Source: Luscinia megarhynchos
Taxonomy: Eukaryota; Chordata; Aves; Passeriformes; Turdidae
Length of the DNA stretch: 64,000 nucleotides
Reading direction: 5' to 3'
Assembly (NCBI GenBank): GCA_034336665.1
Contig: JAPFBE010000003.1
Coordinates: 58,199,352-58,263,351 of the forward strand
Part shown: piece after piece, positions 13,301-25,100 of the stretch
Numbering within the stretch: position 1 is the stretch's first letter
Layout: every line of letters starts with the position of its first letter
Program-made: the position numbers and the translations under genes
The notes under the pieces: generated by a model
The model's database searches: none
The model's input: only the letters and a program-made list of their open reading frames with translations
What the model was told of the DNA's origin: nothing

Positions 13301-16300
13301 ACTTGAAACGAAGGAGTGGGTGCAAGGTTTATCTCCCGAAGGCTATACATACTACTACAACACAAAAACTGGAGGTAAAAGCTACTGAGGAGCAGGTGCA
13401 GATATAATTATTGAATACAAGTGAGAAAAGACTAGCTGCATTTTTTTTTTTTGCTTTTCTGCTCTTCCAGTAGCATGTTGTTAATTAAAATGTAAACACT
13501 TAGATGGAGTTTTGGTATTTAATATTTGAGACTTGGGTATCCAGAATTTCAGTCTGGTTTTGCTGTTGATTAATAATGGAAGAATGGAGTAATTCCATAG
13601 TTTCTGGAAATGCTTAGCCTGCCAGAGGTAAAGTACACAAAGATAACCGTGTTCTTCCTGAAGAAGCTTTGTGATCAGGAATGTGAAATAAGCTGCTTGT
13701 GTCTTTCCACATTTACGTGATTTATCTAACTGGCCTCTCTTGAGGAGCTGCATGTTGTGATTTACTTTAGAACATAAAAGCAACCCTCTTTTATGATTAA
13801 TGAGAATGTTTCAAGCTGATTCTTATAAATTTAAGGATTGATGTTAGTATTTACTGTAACCTTTCATAATTTCGTAATTTTTTTTAAAACCAAAAATCTT
13901 GTATCTCTGTATCAGGCATAGTAATGGAGTCTGGAGGGTTGTTAGCTCCAGTGAAGCCAGCTGTAATTATGATACTTTGGCTTATTGTTCATACAATAGT
14001 TTGGTCAAGGATTATTCATATTCCAGTGTGGTGTATATATAGCTATATAATTTGTTTATATGCGTGCACACAGCAGTGTCATATCAATTAGATCTGGTTT
14101 TAGTAAAGATTATTAAATATAAGCCAATAAAATAAGTGAAATATGCTTTTGTTTTTTAAGAATCACAGTGGGAGAAACCTAAAGGATTCCAAGGCAACTC
14201 TCAAAACTCACAAACGGTAATCAAATTATTCATAGGTTTTTTTTGTCCTTGTAAATGCTTAAATAGTCTAAGCAATTTACAAGTCTTCCTCTGATTGAGG
14301 GAAATTAATTTTTTTGTCCTTTTTAAACTTAGGAAAGTATTATTTGAATATGTCGAATCTTTTATGATTAGCTGCAGTTTTACTATAGAAATCTGATCTG
14401 GCTAATTTGTCTGTCAAGGAAAGAAGTAATTAGTGGTGGTTGGGTACCTGTAGAATATACTTTTTATGCTTCAACTCATAAAATTGAAAGCTTTTGGGAA
14501 ATTCTGAATAAATTCTGTTAAACCTTTTTTGAATGAAATGTAGTTATAGAAACTAATGATTACACAGTTGAAGTAGTTAAGCTTTCTTTATCTAAAGCAA
14601 CACTGAGACTGCATTGTCAGGTAGTTGAAAAAAAAAGAATGCACTTTTTTTGTGTTTGCTTTATGCTACAGTTACATAATTGTGTTTTTACTGGGTTTCT
14701 TATGATCATGGAACCTATATGCAAACAATTATTCAGCAAAATTAGTAATTTAATACATTACTTAATTTTCCTTATTTGAGGCACAGAAAAACTTGCAGAA
14801 TAATCCAAAGGCCAAAGACTTTCTTACTATGTTTAATGTGTTTCTCTCATGATACTTACCACTCCAGGATTGTCGTGCTTCGCAGTATCAAAAACAGGAT
14901 TTTTCCAACACTCCTGTGATGTTATGTTTCCCTGTTTTCAAGATTGTGTCATATATACACTTTATTGGTTGTCAGTTTTGTTGTGTTTGCCAGTGTTGGA
15001 TTTTACACTAGAGTTCAAAAAAAAAACCTGGTGTTTTCAGAATCCTCAACATTCTGTAGCTCTGTATCATCACATTGTGTGCAACTCTGGCTTTCTGATT
15101 CCCGTGTCCTGTGGGTTTGCACAACTTGTTAATCAGCACTTCTACTTTATCTTTCCAGTCAAGGAATAGTGTTGCAATATGTAAAGTCAATCTTACTGTA
15201 GCCTTCCATTAAAAGATGTGGTCCTGAAACTAATCTTGTATGGTCCTTGGTACATATTTACCCTGACAGAGAACTAGTTCAGGCAGTGGAGGCTTCAGAG
15301 TTTAGGTTAGTGCTTTGGAGACTTATTTCCTTGTTATCAGCATTCTGTATAATCAGAAAAAATGCCAATGTGGGGAGAGCAGATTGGAGGAGAGAAGGCA
15401 CTCCCTTCTTGGCAACAATTTGAAGTTAGTTCATCCTAGCCGTATCAGAAGCTCACACCTTCAGCCCCCAGTATCTCTAACACCACACAGCTGTATTTTG
15501 CCATTCCTCCTTCACTGTGCTCTGTGACTTTGTCCTGTCTTGAGTTATTTTCGCTATGGCTAAAAACAAGCATTTGATTGCTCCCTTATTTAGTCTGAGC
15601 TAAGGATATTGGGAACATTCCAGATCTCTAACAAGGACTCACTGCCCAGAAAGTAAAGGGCATGCTTGCAATATGTCATGCCAGGAGCCCTCCTGATTTT
15701 ACAGTGCATTAGGTTTTGCTCAGACTTGGTAAGAGGTGGGGAGAACAGGGTAATGAAGGGGCATGTTGAAGGCTGCCTATGACCAGTTAGACCAAGAGCC
15801 AAGAGTGGGCTTCCTAGCATTTCACAGTGCCTAGTGTCAGATATTGGCTGAAATCTTCTAATCTCTAACAGGTCTACAAATGCTCAGGATCTAATTCTAA
15901 AAAAAAAAAAAAAAAAAAAAGATGGGTAATACTTAAGACTGGGGGTTTTTATCCTCTTTATACTTAAAAGAAACTTTCCTTTTGCTTCTTTTGTCAAAAC
16001 CAGCACACTGAAACTTCTAAGGGCAAAACCTTGAGAAAACCTTACTCTGAAGGCTTTTGTGCCTTGTACTGGTAGGTTCAGAGCAGGCAAATTTTTTTTG
16101 TATGTACAGAGTGGATGCAAGAATTTTAACTTCTGGTTGTACTGTGTTTTTATTAAAAAAACCTTAAAGTTTTAATAAGAGTATTAAGCAAATGTATCGT
16201 GTGCAAAAGCCTGTCTGTATATCTCTGTATACACACACACATTTGTTAATACCAAAACAACCCATGGTGAACTTGCCCAACACAGAGTATTGGTACTTGA

Positions 16301-19300
16301 GGAGCAGGGAAGTAGTTGTGCATGTAAGAGGGGATGAGAACTGGTTTTTTTAAGGAAGATGTTAGGACATATGCAATGACTGATTACATAGCTGTAGTTG
16401 ATTCTGAAAAAAAAATTACATATCTACAAAGATATAACAGCACGTTTGGCCACATTTCATGTTTATTTATTAATCAGTAGGGGAAAGGAGTGTATTGTTG
16501 AAATTGGTGCTTTGGTAAAGAAGTAAAATTGTTGGCATGCAAAGTTTGATTGTATAATTATTTGTTGTAATGTTCTCTTTTGGAGTAAATTTTATTTGTT
16601 TTTGTATATTTAATTTGTGATAAAATTTATTGGTACTAGTTTTTTGTAGCCCTCACAAAGGCCTAAGTTTCCCAGATAATTGTTACAGCAGTCTCCTCTG
16701 AAGACAATGACACAAATAGGAAATTACAGCCTCAGGGGTGAATACTTTCAGAAAACCCAAACATGTAAAATAATGGCCTATATAAAAATTTAAACAGTAT
16801 GGCAACGTTTATTATACAGCCTCATACTAACTGTGTACTGTTTGAGAAATAATTGTGTAGGTGCATTTGCAGTATTTTCAGTTATGGAATTCCATCTCGT
16901 TGGAGTTAAAGGGTATACTGTCAACAATGTTAAGAGTTTAAGCTTTCAACTTAAAAGTAAGATGATCACAGATAAGAAGTACTCAGGGGTTGAATAGACT
17001 TTCAAGTGATGCTTTGGCTGATCCTGAAGACTTTTTTTCATGAGCTCCTGTATCTACTTCCTAGGGAGCAGAGTGGGTGGAAGGTGTCACTGAGGATGGT
17101 CATACCTATTACTATAACACACAAACTGGAGGTAAGGAGAACTTTCTTTCCAGTCAAGCTCTGTTTCAGGAGAGAGGGTTTTCAGAAAAGCTTTTTGTTT
17201 TGCACAGAACTGCATTTTTTTCTAAGTTTTGTATTTTTTAAGCTGCTGTCTGAGTTGGAATAAAATAGTTGCTTAAGTCAGCACTGCCGTTCTGGCTGCA
17301 ATGTCAGTGTGCATACATTTTTGCTTCAGAGTTTTTTTTTATGACATTCAACTCTTAGTTCTAAACTAGGAATTTGTCTTTATTACATATATATTGGAAT
17401 TACAATTTGGAAACTAGAAGAAGGCAGGATTTTGTGTTGATGGGCATGCAGAACTGACTAAGAATCTCCTAAAGTTTTCCTCTTGCTGACATATCATTGA
17501 TAAGAAAGTCCAGAATATTGCCTCCTACTTTTTTTCCACGGTTTTTCCCCTACATGGGGATCTTTTAGGTGACTCCCTCAGAACAGCATCTGTTTTCTAA
17601 ATCTGTTTGAATAATTTTAAGGTCAATGGTGCCTCTCTGGAGAGCAAGTGGTTTTTTTATGCTGGCTATGAGTTTTCCTTCTGCAGTTGGGTATGAAGTG
17701 GCATTGCTAATGATGCCAATAATAGAGGAGTGGGGGGGAAATACAACGAAAAAACCAATCCAGAGCCTTTCAGTTTTTCACTGAGTCACTCCCCTGCCCA
17801 AATGATTTGCAGTTTCTTTTGAAAGGGAAAGGAGATGTTGGTTATTTTTAAACATTGCCTTCCAAGTTCAGATACATTTTATGCCTATGTTTGCTATTCT
17901 TTTAAGTACTTCATGGACATATGACACTTGTGAAGAATGTGTTTCTAATCAACACATTTGTCAGAATTTTGGCTTTTGAGATTTCAAATTGATCCCTCAC
18001 TTTTATATAGCTGTAAGCGTCTTGGGAGTGCTTGAAAATTACTTCTCTGTTTTGTTAACTGTAATCCCATCCTCTGACGACAAGAGAAATTTTTAACTGT
18101 TCTAAATATTGTAAGTGTCTCATTTCAGACACATAACTTAGGGGACTGATGGCTTCAGGCTTGGTGGTGCAAGTCTGGAAGGCTGCACCTACTCCACTCT
18201 TTTTGTGGCACCTGGGAAAGTGGAGTTCCTCAGTTACTGATCTGAAGCTAGGTGACAACAGTACGCTTAAGAGACCGTGCTGTTCATTGTCAAAGTTATT
18301 CATTGCCAGTTTCTTATATCTTCAAGATACATCTAGGCACTTACATGTTGTGTTGCTTGCAGTTAGGAAAAAGAGTAGAGTTTTTAACATCTGAAACTTT
18401 ATATAAAATTATAGACTGAAAGTTGGTGTACTTTTGCCATATTCTTACTAAAACCAGTCTTAAGACCATTGATTCAACCTCTGTATGAATATTTCTTCTC
18501 AATATATTTACTGGAATACTGCTTTTAAATTGAAAATGAGGATATATGTGTATGTGCCTATCATGTATATACTTCCATGTCTTTTCACATTGATGTTTGT
18601 ATTTCCTTGTTTGCTTGAGAGCTCTTTTAATTAGAGACCTAATGTTACTATGAAACGTAGCACTAGAAAAAGGTTTTGCTGCCTGGAGACCTGAAGCATG
18701 CAGTTATCATTCTTACTTTATCCTGTCTTTGTAATCGGTGAAGAGCTCACATCAAATAGGCAGATCTACAGAGCAATTAATTTATTTGTCTGTCCTGTGG
18801 AAGGATGAGAGGGACCACAGTCTTGTGGGTCACGGTTCACTGTGTGTGATGTTTTTTCTAAGAGCTAATTAAAACAAGCTTTCATCAACAGTGCACTCAG
18901 CTGTCCTGACTGTGCCTCTGCTGGGAAGAAATGTTATCTTTCTGATAATGGTTATTAAAACAAATGTACCAAACCAAACAAAGCAAAAGCTTTTTGCTAA
19001 ATTATTTGCTGTATTTTTGCATAAGGCAGCACTGCTTCTGAAAGGTTATGTTGTCGAAGCAATAGCAGATCAAAATGAGAAGCATAAATAATGTTCAAAT
19101 TGTTGTTCAAATCTCTTGGACAGTATCCACATGGGAAAAACCTGCTGGTTTTGTTTCCTCTTCGAATGAGAAGGAGTCAACGTGACAAGGCTGCAGAAAC
19201 ATCATCTGAATCAGACTCAGAAGACAGTGAGAATGAAGCTGAGAATTCAGAAACAAACTTCAAGGTATGTTTTCTTCAGATTTATTTTACATATATTGTC

Positions 19301-22034
19301 TTATACTAGGAAATTATAACTGAATCTTTTATGTTTTGTGGTAGGCTGTACATACTGAAATGAGATTAAAACGTGTGACTGAAAATAAAATTTTGCACCT
19401 CTTAATAAAATGAATCTTTATTCAATTATTTGGCTCATGAGTGGCACTGTTCCAGAATAGAAAGCATGATCTTTCCTTCAACACACCAGAGGTACCTTGA
19501 ATTCTATGAGGCATGTGATGCTCTGTGAGAAAGGTCACTGTCATCTCTCTGAAATAATCCACAAAATGGTTTGGATTTCAGTGTGAGAATGACTTCAACT
19601 TTTCATTGGTAAATGTGACTACCAATACACCTTCAGGGAATGCTTTGGACTGAAAATGCCATGATTGTAGTTTCCTTATTAAATTGAGAAAAAACATAGC
19701 ACATAGTACAAAATCTGTATCAATTATATGTTTAAAACATAAATTTAAAACTTGAGATGAAGGGTGTGATAATGTCTCTGGTTGGGTTAGATGGTGTCCC
19801 TGGAGCTGGTAATTCAGAACAGAGAGAGACTGTTTAAATAAAAAATGTATTCCTAGACAGGTGTTAATTGTAAAATTCATATTTTTGTATCACTGTGCAT
19901 CATTGTAAACTGCTACCAGGTATTAGTAATAAGTGTGTGCATCTGCATGTAGAGAAAGTTGCATGTGAAATTTTTTCTCTTTATTTTAAGATATGCTAAG
20001 CTTTGTTTTCAACTGAGTTTGTAAATTTGTTAATGTCAGCCTTGGTAGATGGGATTTTCCTGCTTTAATTTAAGATTTTTTTTTTAATCTATAAAGCTCA
20101 AGAAGAAAAATTTGTAGATTATATCAATTAATATGAATTTTTTTTTTCAAGTAACTCTTGCTTGAAAAGCATGAATAGTAGACGATAAGTAGATAATAAT
20201 AGTAGCAAATAAAAGATGTAAAATAAAGCTACATTATGTTTTTATTTAGGCTTTTTTGCTTAAGATAGGTTTTTTCCTCTTTAGAGGAAAGGAGATAATG
20301 ATGAAGAATCAGAGGAAGGGAAAAAATCTCCTAAAGCTAAAAAGTTAAGTCCTTATGGGAAATGGCGAGAAGTTAAGTCAGAAGAAACCGTGGATAAAGA
20401 GGAGAGTACATCAGCTTCCCAAGAAATCTCTAGTGATGAGTCTAATAAGACCAACCCTTATGGAAAATGGAAAGCACTTAAAGAAGTAGGGGAAGAACAA
20501 GAAGAAGAAGCAGGGTGAGTATCTTTTTACCATCCTTATTTTCATAATGTTATTTGAAGAACTGAAGCGTTTTCCTCTAAATTGCACCAGAATTAGCACA
20601 ACTGTGATTGGAAATGTTGCCCAAATACAATTCTTTTCACAATGATCATTATAAGTAATAGCACTCCATTGCAGATAGAGGTGGTATTTTGGGTTTTGTG
20701 TAGAAGTTCACCATGAGTACAAAGTATATTCAAGTGCTTTAAGAGTCATAGTCATGAACTGTTTTTTCAGAAGCTCTGTATCAAATATTTGAACATTGTT
20801 ACTCTAAGCTTATGTTCCTTAACATCATCTCCTTCAACAATCTGATTCAGCTTCCCCAGGAGTTTCTGTGGGCTTTCTCTCTCTCCCCCCCATGTGAGAC
20901 CAATGAACTACAGATGTTTTCATGAAGTGTATCTGATCAGAAGGGTTGTTTTGTTTTTCGGCATAATGCCTGTGGTGAATCTTTTGTTTTTCCTTGTGAA
21001 GTATGCTCTGTGCTTGTCAGCTTCTTATTGTGGGTCCCTCAAGGAGTCTGGTTTTGGAGATTTGATTTTATTATCAAATAGGTTTTGGAGAATGAAAAGA
21101 GCCTTCTTCCTTATGCTTACTCCATTCTCCCAACGTTATTGAGCAGGCCGGCCTCTGACAGTGTTCATACTAAATTAAGCACTGGTGCGCTTCTTGGAGA
21201 TAATGTACACCTACCACCTCCTGAACTGGACCAGCTAAACTGCTCCTTTGACTCCTGAGCTGTGTTCTTGTGGAGCACAGTGTTTTGCTGCTGCTCCCTT
21301 AAAACTGATAGGTAATTTTTAGTTGCTGTCTTTGATTTGTTTGGATCAGTATTGGCTGTGATCCTGCCCTCCAAAGCTGCCTCTCCAGCTTAGGGTCGCT
21401 GTTTGATTTGGTAAGCTGGGTCTCTCTTCTGTCATGCAGTTCCTTCAGGATGGACACTTGAGAAGAACAACTCAATGGTGTTCTGGCAGTGAACCACTGC
21501 TACTACTCACTGTCTACTGTCTTTCAATATTCTTAAATTTACAGACATACAGCCCTGTTATCTCTTGCAGGACTGTTGACACCTCAAGTGCTTGGGCCAT
21601 GCTATAAAGTCTGTACAGAATAAGGTGCTAGTTTGTACTTTTTATGGCAGCCCACACAGAAGTAACAAAGAACTTTTTTTTCTTGATGCTGTCATGATGA
21701 TGACTAGAAGACTGCATCTAGCTCAAAGCTGTTTTGTCAAATAAAAATAGCTGTTGCTATCTGCACTACACCATGTTGCTTTATCCGTGTAGATTAACCC
21801 TTATACATTTTCCTCTCTTCTCCCAGTGAAAAAGTGGACCTGGAGCTTCCAAATACAGAGAGTGACAATGTAGCACCCCCAGTGCTAGAGGATCCTGAAG
21901 AGGAAACAGTCATATTTAAAGAGAAGACAGTCACATCCCTTGGAGACCTGACAGAAGGGATGCCAACATTTAAGAAGAGGAAATTTGAAAATGGAAAATC
22001 TAGAAACTTAAGACAAAGACTAAGCGATCAGTAA
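4365..22034 (+). CDS. WBP4: WBP4 (FBP21), WW domain-binding protein 4; frame broken in exon 8
   Basis: A component of the spliceosomal B complex that binds proline-rich splicing factors through two WW domains. Its C-terminal region is known to bind the Brr2 helicase. The coding join is 4365-4366, 10614-10686, 12098-12160, 12259-12382, 13171-13374, 14161-14216, 17065-17131, 19124-19264, 20285-20514 and 21827-22034. All junctions are GT/AG and in phase. Domains in order: a U1C/matrin-type zinc finger (C13, C16, H30, H36); a charged helix; a lysine-rich linker (about residues 104-121); WW1 (W137, W159); WW2 (W178, W200); an acidic serine-rich stretch; two PYGKW motifs (266-270 and 301-305); and the conserved KEKTVTSLG and NGKSRNLRQR tail. 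The frame-corrected length is about 388 residues, against 376 in human from memory. As written, exon 8 carries one extra base and the frame stops at TGA 19183-19185 after residue 216. The intact downstream exons argue for an assembly or base-call error, or a recent allele, not an old pseudogene. Introns hold nothing I recognise beyond the repeats listed separately. Confidence 0.93.
4367..10613 (+). other. WBP4: WBP4 intron 1
   Basis: A 6.2 kb intron from donor GTGAGT to a polypyrimidine tract ending in CCCCAG at 10608-10613. Its first 350 bp continue the CpG island. A CR1 fragment lies near 5660-5822. I see no other coding or RNA signal. Confidence 0.8.
5661..5822 (+). mobile_element. CR1 LINE 3'-end fragment
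   Basis: Diagnostic CR1 tail text: a GTGGTTGAGTCA-like start, the stretch resembling dry 'GGGACATGGTTTAGTGGTGGA', 'GGTCTTTTCCAACCTAAATG', and a terminal ATGATTCT tandem. It is a 5'-truncated, non-coding remnant in plus orientation inside WBP4 intron 1. Birds carry many such copies. Confidence 0.9.
10614..10686 (+). CDS. WBP4: WBP4 exon 2: start-codon G and first half of the zinc finger
   Basis: Acceptor CCCCAG, then G completing ATG, then ADYWKSQPKKFCDYCKC and onward (residues 1-25). It contains the zinc-binding C13 and C16. The donor is GTACGA, weak after position +4, but the next exon joins in phase at the expected residue. Confidence 0.93.
12098..12160 (+). CDS. WBP4: WBP4 exon 3: second half of the zinc finger
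   Basis: Residues 26-46 with the FHERGKNHKENV signature, giving H30 and H36 of the U1C-like finger. The acceptor is TTTGAAG and the donor GTAACT. The exon is 63 bp with phase 0 on both sides. Confidence 0.94.
12259..12382 (+). CDS. WBP4: WBP4 exon 4: charged helical segment
   Basis: Residues 47-88, rich in K and E, including EFAAMEEAAMKAYQEDMKRLG, which matches the conserved FBP21 helix after the zinc finger. The acceptor is GTTTTAG and the donor GTAGTT. It ends in phase 1. Confidence 0.94.
13042..13063. repeat. Perfect 22-bp palindrome
   Basis: The arms ATTTTCACTCA and TGAGTGAAAAT are exact reverse complements with no spacer, centred on CATG. It lies in WBP4 intron 4, about 110 bp before exon 5. 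No function can be assigned. Confidence 0.9.
13171..13374 (+). CDS. WBP4: WBP4 exon 5: lysine-rich linker and start of WW1
   Basis: Residues 88-155. The acceptor is GATGTAG; the alternative AG nine bases earlier would add an in-frame stop. A long KKEKKEKK-type tract (13212-13272) is encoded by almost pure A/G sequence. Then comes EWVQGLSPEGYTYYYNTKTG, the first two strands of WW1 with W137. The donor is GTAAAA. It ends in phase 1. Confidence 0.93.
13212..13272 (+). repeat. Purine (AAG/AAAG) microsatellite inside WBP4 coding sequence
   Basis: Almost pure A/G sequence of AAAG and AAG units ending in an A8 run. It encodes the lysine/glutamate linker of WBP4 exon 5. Length changes of three bases would be tolerated; others would shift the frame. 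Confidence 0.85.
14161..14216 (+). CDS. WBP4: WBP4 exon 6: end of WW1
   Basis: Completes WW1 with ESQWEKPKGFQG (second tryptophan W159) and runs to residue 174. The acceptor is TTTTTTAAG and the donor GTAATC. It ends in phase 0. Confidence 0.93.
15899..15920 (+). repeat. Poly-A tract
   Basis: About 22 consecutive A in WBP4 intron 6. No recognisable retroposed gene precedes it. Confidence 0.9.
17065..17131 (+). CDS. WBP4: WBP4 exon 7: first part of WW2
   Basis: Residues 175-196 with EWVEGVTEDGHTYYYNTQTG (W178). It closely resembles WW1, as expected for the tandem WW pair. The acceptor is TTCCTAG and the donor GTAAGG. It ends in phase 1. Confidence 0.94.
19124..19264 (+). CDS. WBP4: WBP4 exon 8: end of WW2 and acidic region, with a +1 frame break
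   Basis: The exon opens in frame with VSTWEKPAGF (W200) and SSSNEKES, then meets TGA at 19183-19185. The expected acidic sequence AAETSSESDSEDSENEAE continues one base later and joins exon 9 in phase. The exon is 141 bp; phases on both sides demand 140 (or 143), so there is one extra base (or two missing), most likely at 19176-19183. The donor is GTATGT. Confidence 0.88.
20285..20514 (+). CDS. WBP4: WBP4 exon 9: acidic/lysine-rich region with two PYGKW motifs
   Basis: Frame-corrected residues 244-320. It contains LSPYGKWREVK and TNPYGKWKALKE, 35 residues apart, each like the single SNPYGEW motif I remember from human WBP4. The rest is low-complexity charged sequence. The acceptor is CTCTTTAG and the donor GTGAGT. 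It ends in phase 2. Confidence 0.93.
21827..22034 (+). CDS. WBP4: WBP4 exon 10: conserved C-terminus and stop
   Basis: After acceptor TTCTCCCAG the frame reads GEKVDLELPNTES, FKEKTVTSLGDL and the basic tail FKKRKFENGKSRNLRQR before TAA at 22032-22034. This conserved tail belongs to the region known to contact Brr2 in FBP21. Confidence 0.95.
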
Positions 22035-22145
22035 TATTTAACAAATCATTTTAGATTCTGTTTAAGCTAGAGTGAATCAAAAGTTTAATATTTTAAACAG
22101 GCTTTTATAAAGAAAACATTGGATAGAAGTTAAGGATTTATAGGT

Positions 22146-22151
22146 ATTAAA
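22146..22151 (+). terminator. WBP4: Candidate WBP4 poly(A) signal, proximal
   Basis: ATTAAA about 112 bases past the WBP4 stop codon. Another ATTAAA lies at 22659-22664. No transcript data separate these, so the true end is undecided. Confidence 0.25.
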
Positions 22152-25100
22152 ACATACATGAGTTTAATTTTTTTAATTTTATTTTGATGTGATTGGTTTT
22201 GGAATGGAAGTTGGTGTTAAATTACTTATGCAATATTGTAAATACATGTATTCTTTATTTTAGCCATGCCATCCAAGTTCTATTTGCTCTGTGTATGCTA
22301 TTTTAGATACATTTCATAAGGTTTTTTACTCCTTTTCTAAATATGTAAGAATGTAGTAATCCTTAATCTAACAAAAATGAAGCAGACCATTATTTTTATA
22401 GAGGAACTGGATCAATAGAATACACTAGAGAGTAAAATCATCCCCCAAGATTGTTTATGTGGTGTAGTTTCTCCACTAATGAGTAAAATATTGTGCTTAC
22501 TAACCTTCGTCTGATCGCTTGCAGAAGAGTGGGTGGTGAGACTGCCAACATTTCAAACTGATCATTTAGAAGCTGTTTTTAGAAGAGTTAGTCACATCAG
22601 TGCCACCCATTCCAAATGATGTTCTGAAAAATTATTTGTGTATCTGCATGGTAAATGTATTAAACCACTGCAGAAGCTTTGACCCTGCTGAATCCTAACT
22701 TGTAGTAACAGCACCAGAGCCACCCCAGTTGGAGTAGACATTTTTGTGATATCTTCCTTTCTCCTGCTTTATTGTTGTCTAATTGAATTTTTCCTTCCTT
22801 TTATTTATCAAGTTTTCTTTTTTTAGTTTTGCTTTCTTTTTGTGTCTTTCCTAGCCAAAAAAACACTTGCCTGATATTTTAGTGAAAAAATACTCTAGAG
22901 ACTTGGCCCTGCTACAGCATACAGGACCATTTTTGAGGTGATTGTGTTTTTTCTGTTGATAAGAAGTGTGTGTTTTATGGTTGCAGTGTTTGATAAGCTG
23001 AGAGGGCCTAAGTGTTTTGAAGCTTCATTATTCTCAGTACCATAGGGGAGGAAACCAAATGATCAGCAGAGCATATGGCTGTAGAGTCCAAGATGACTTG
23101 GATATTTTTTTAAGGATTGTAGATTGGATTTCTTCACTTGGTGAGATTGGTCTGCATTTAGCATCACCAGAATTCGTTGTCTGTGTCAGAATATAGCTAC
23201 ACTCATTGCTTCTCTAGCCATCAGTGACCCATAAATGTCCAAATAATGAATCTGTTAACTATATCTCTATTCTTAAACCTCAAGGTGTTTTATTCAGGAG
23301 AGTCTCAGTCACTAAAAAAAGGCATGCAGTTCATGCAGTTGTCAAGAATCTAGCAAAATAGAATTGGTAACTGCTGAGCTTGAATTTCTTTGAGAAAACA
23401 ACTATTAATCTGTTGTATCAATTGAGAAAGGAGTGCAGGACAAGGAGCCTGGTTTATTGTTTTGGTTTGGCTGTATTGGTTTATTACAATGGAAATTGAA
23501 GGTCTTTTTTCTATTCTGTATGTTTCTATTCTTCTACTGTATGTTTAGAAGAGAACTAATTATTGTATTAAACCCCATGTGTTTTCTTGACTTCCTCAGG
23601 GTTGGTGCATTTTGTCTGATGTTTGTTCTGATAAATTTGAAAGTTGACTCTAATATCTGACTGGATTATCATTTAGAGATGCAGGACACATGCAGGATGC
23701 TTCCAAGTCTGAGATGCAGGAATGTACAGCATGTACTCCAAGAAGTACATGCTCTAACTTGAAATTTCCTTGTGTTTGTGGCCAGTTTACTCTTCCAGTT
23801 TACACAAGTCCTGCCCTTGAGCTAAGTAGCTTTCCTTCATCTTGTATCCATCACATCTTCTCTCTTTGAAATCACTAACAGCATCCTTGTGTGATAGGAT
23901 CTTCAGTGTCCCACCAGTACTTCTCTTCACCTGCCTGAGTCTGCCTGGACTACATTTGGATTTCCCTGGGCTAGTTCACCTCAATTAAGGCCATGCATGA
24001 TGTCACCAATACTTCTTTAGCATATTGGAAGTAACTCTTGATACATCCCTAAACCTCATTTACTTTTCACATGACCCCACACACTGTCTGCCATGGACAC
24101 TCTTACCAGTGACTTACCACTACTTCTGATTCTCTCTGCTCCTTTGCTTTTGCCAGCTGTTGAGTTACCCACTGCTCAAGCTTTCCTTTCAAGCACAATT
24201 ACTTTTTTTCTTAGACATTTTTTGTACTACTGTACTCATCATCCTTTTGTTACTCCAAGTCTAAAGTATATGCATTTCATTACAATTTCTGAAAAGCTGT
24301 TTTGGTTTATTAATATTAGTATTTATTAGTTTTATTGAATAGTATAGTGTTTTCTTGTAGGCTCCACTTTTAATATCCTCTGAGGAGGGTAGCTTTCCTC
24401 TTAGTGAGGTTCCCAAAACATTAGCATCTTTCCTTTAAAATGTTTTGTTGGTTTGAAGTGGTCACAGGCACTGATTTAAGTTACCTGTAACTAAATCTCT
24501 TGAGCAGATGTTTAAAGACATCTGAAAATGAGTGTTCAAAACTTGTTTCCTTGTGGAGCTGCTGTTGATTGTAATATGAGCCAAAGGTCTTTGTATTGTG
24601 TTAAATAGATAAACCAGAACATTAGGAAAAAAGATGAAAAGTTTTCTTTGCTCATAGCTAGTAAAGTTAGTTTAAATACCATACATGCGATTTTAGACTT
24701 TTAGAGCCTGCATTTCACAAAGAAACAGAGCACTTTGCTCTCCACTACCTCTGAAAGTCAGAGACCAGTTAATTCTTTGATCTCAAGTGTAAATTATATA
24801 AAGGGCCAGTTGAATGAATTTTAATATATTCTAAGCCATTGTTTAATTTTGCATCATGCTGTCATTCAATTTCCTTGTGTGTATCTAAACCAAATATTTT
24901 CTGTTCTACACAAAAATAGTCTTGTGTGAGATTTAAGGCAGACGTTGCTTTTCCAGGACATCTGTTCTGCACAGATCTCCCTCCCTTCTGTCCTATCTCC
25001 CTGTAAACTCTTCTGCTTTTGAAATTTCCTATAGGAACCCTCTAGGTATTGCCACAGTTATGCTCCTCATCTGCCAACGCTTCTTTGGGTTGTGCTGGCT

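Noticed and set aside
19091..19309. Frame reading through WBP4 exon 8 from an upstream ATG (72 codons)
   Set aside because: It reads WW2 in the wrong frame (YPHGKN instead of STWEKP). Only its acidic second half is real coding sequence, after the frame break.
21690..21780. ATGATGA resembling a C box in WBP4 intron 9
   Set aside because: No matching D box within about 90 bases.
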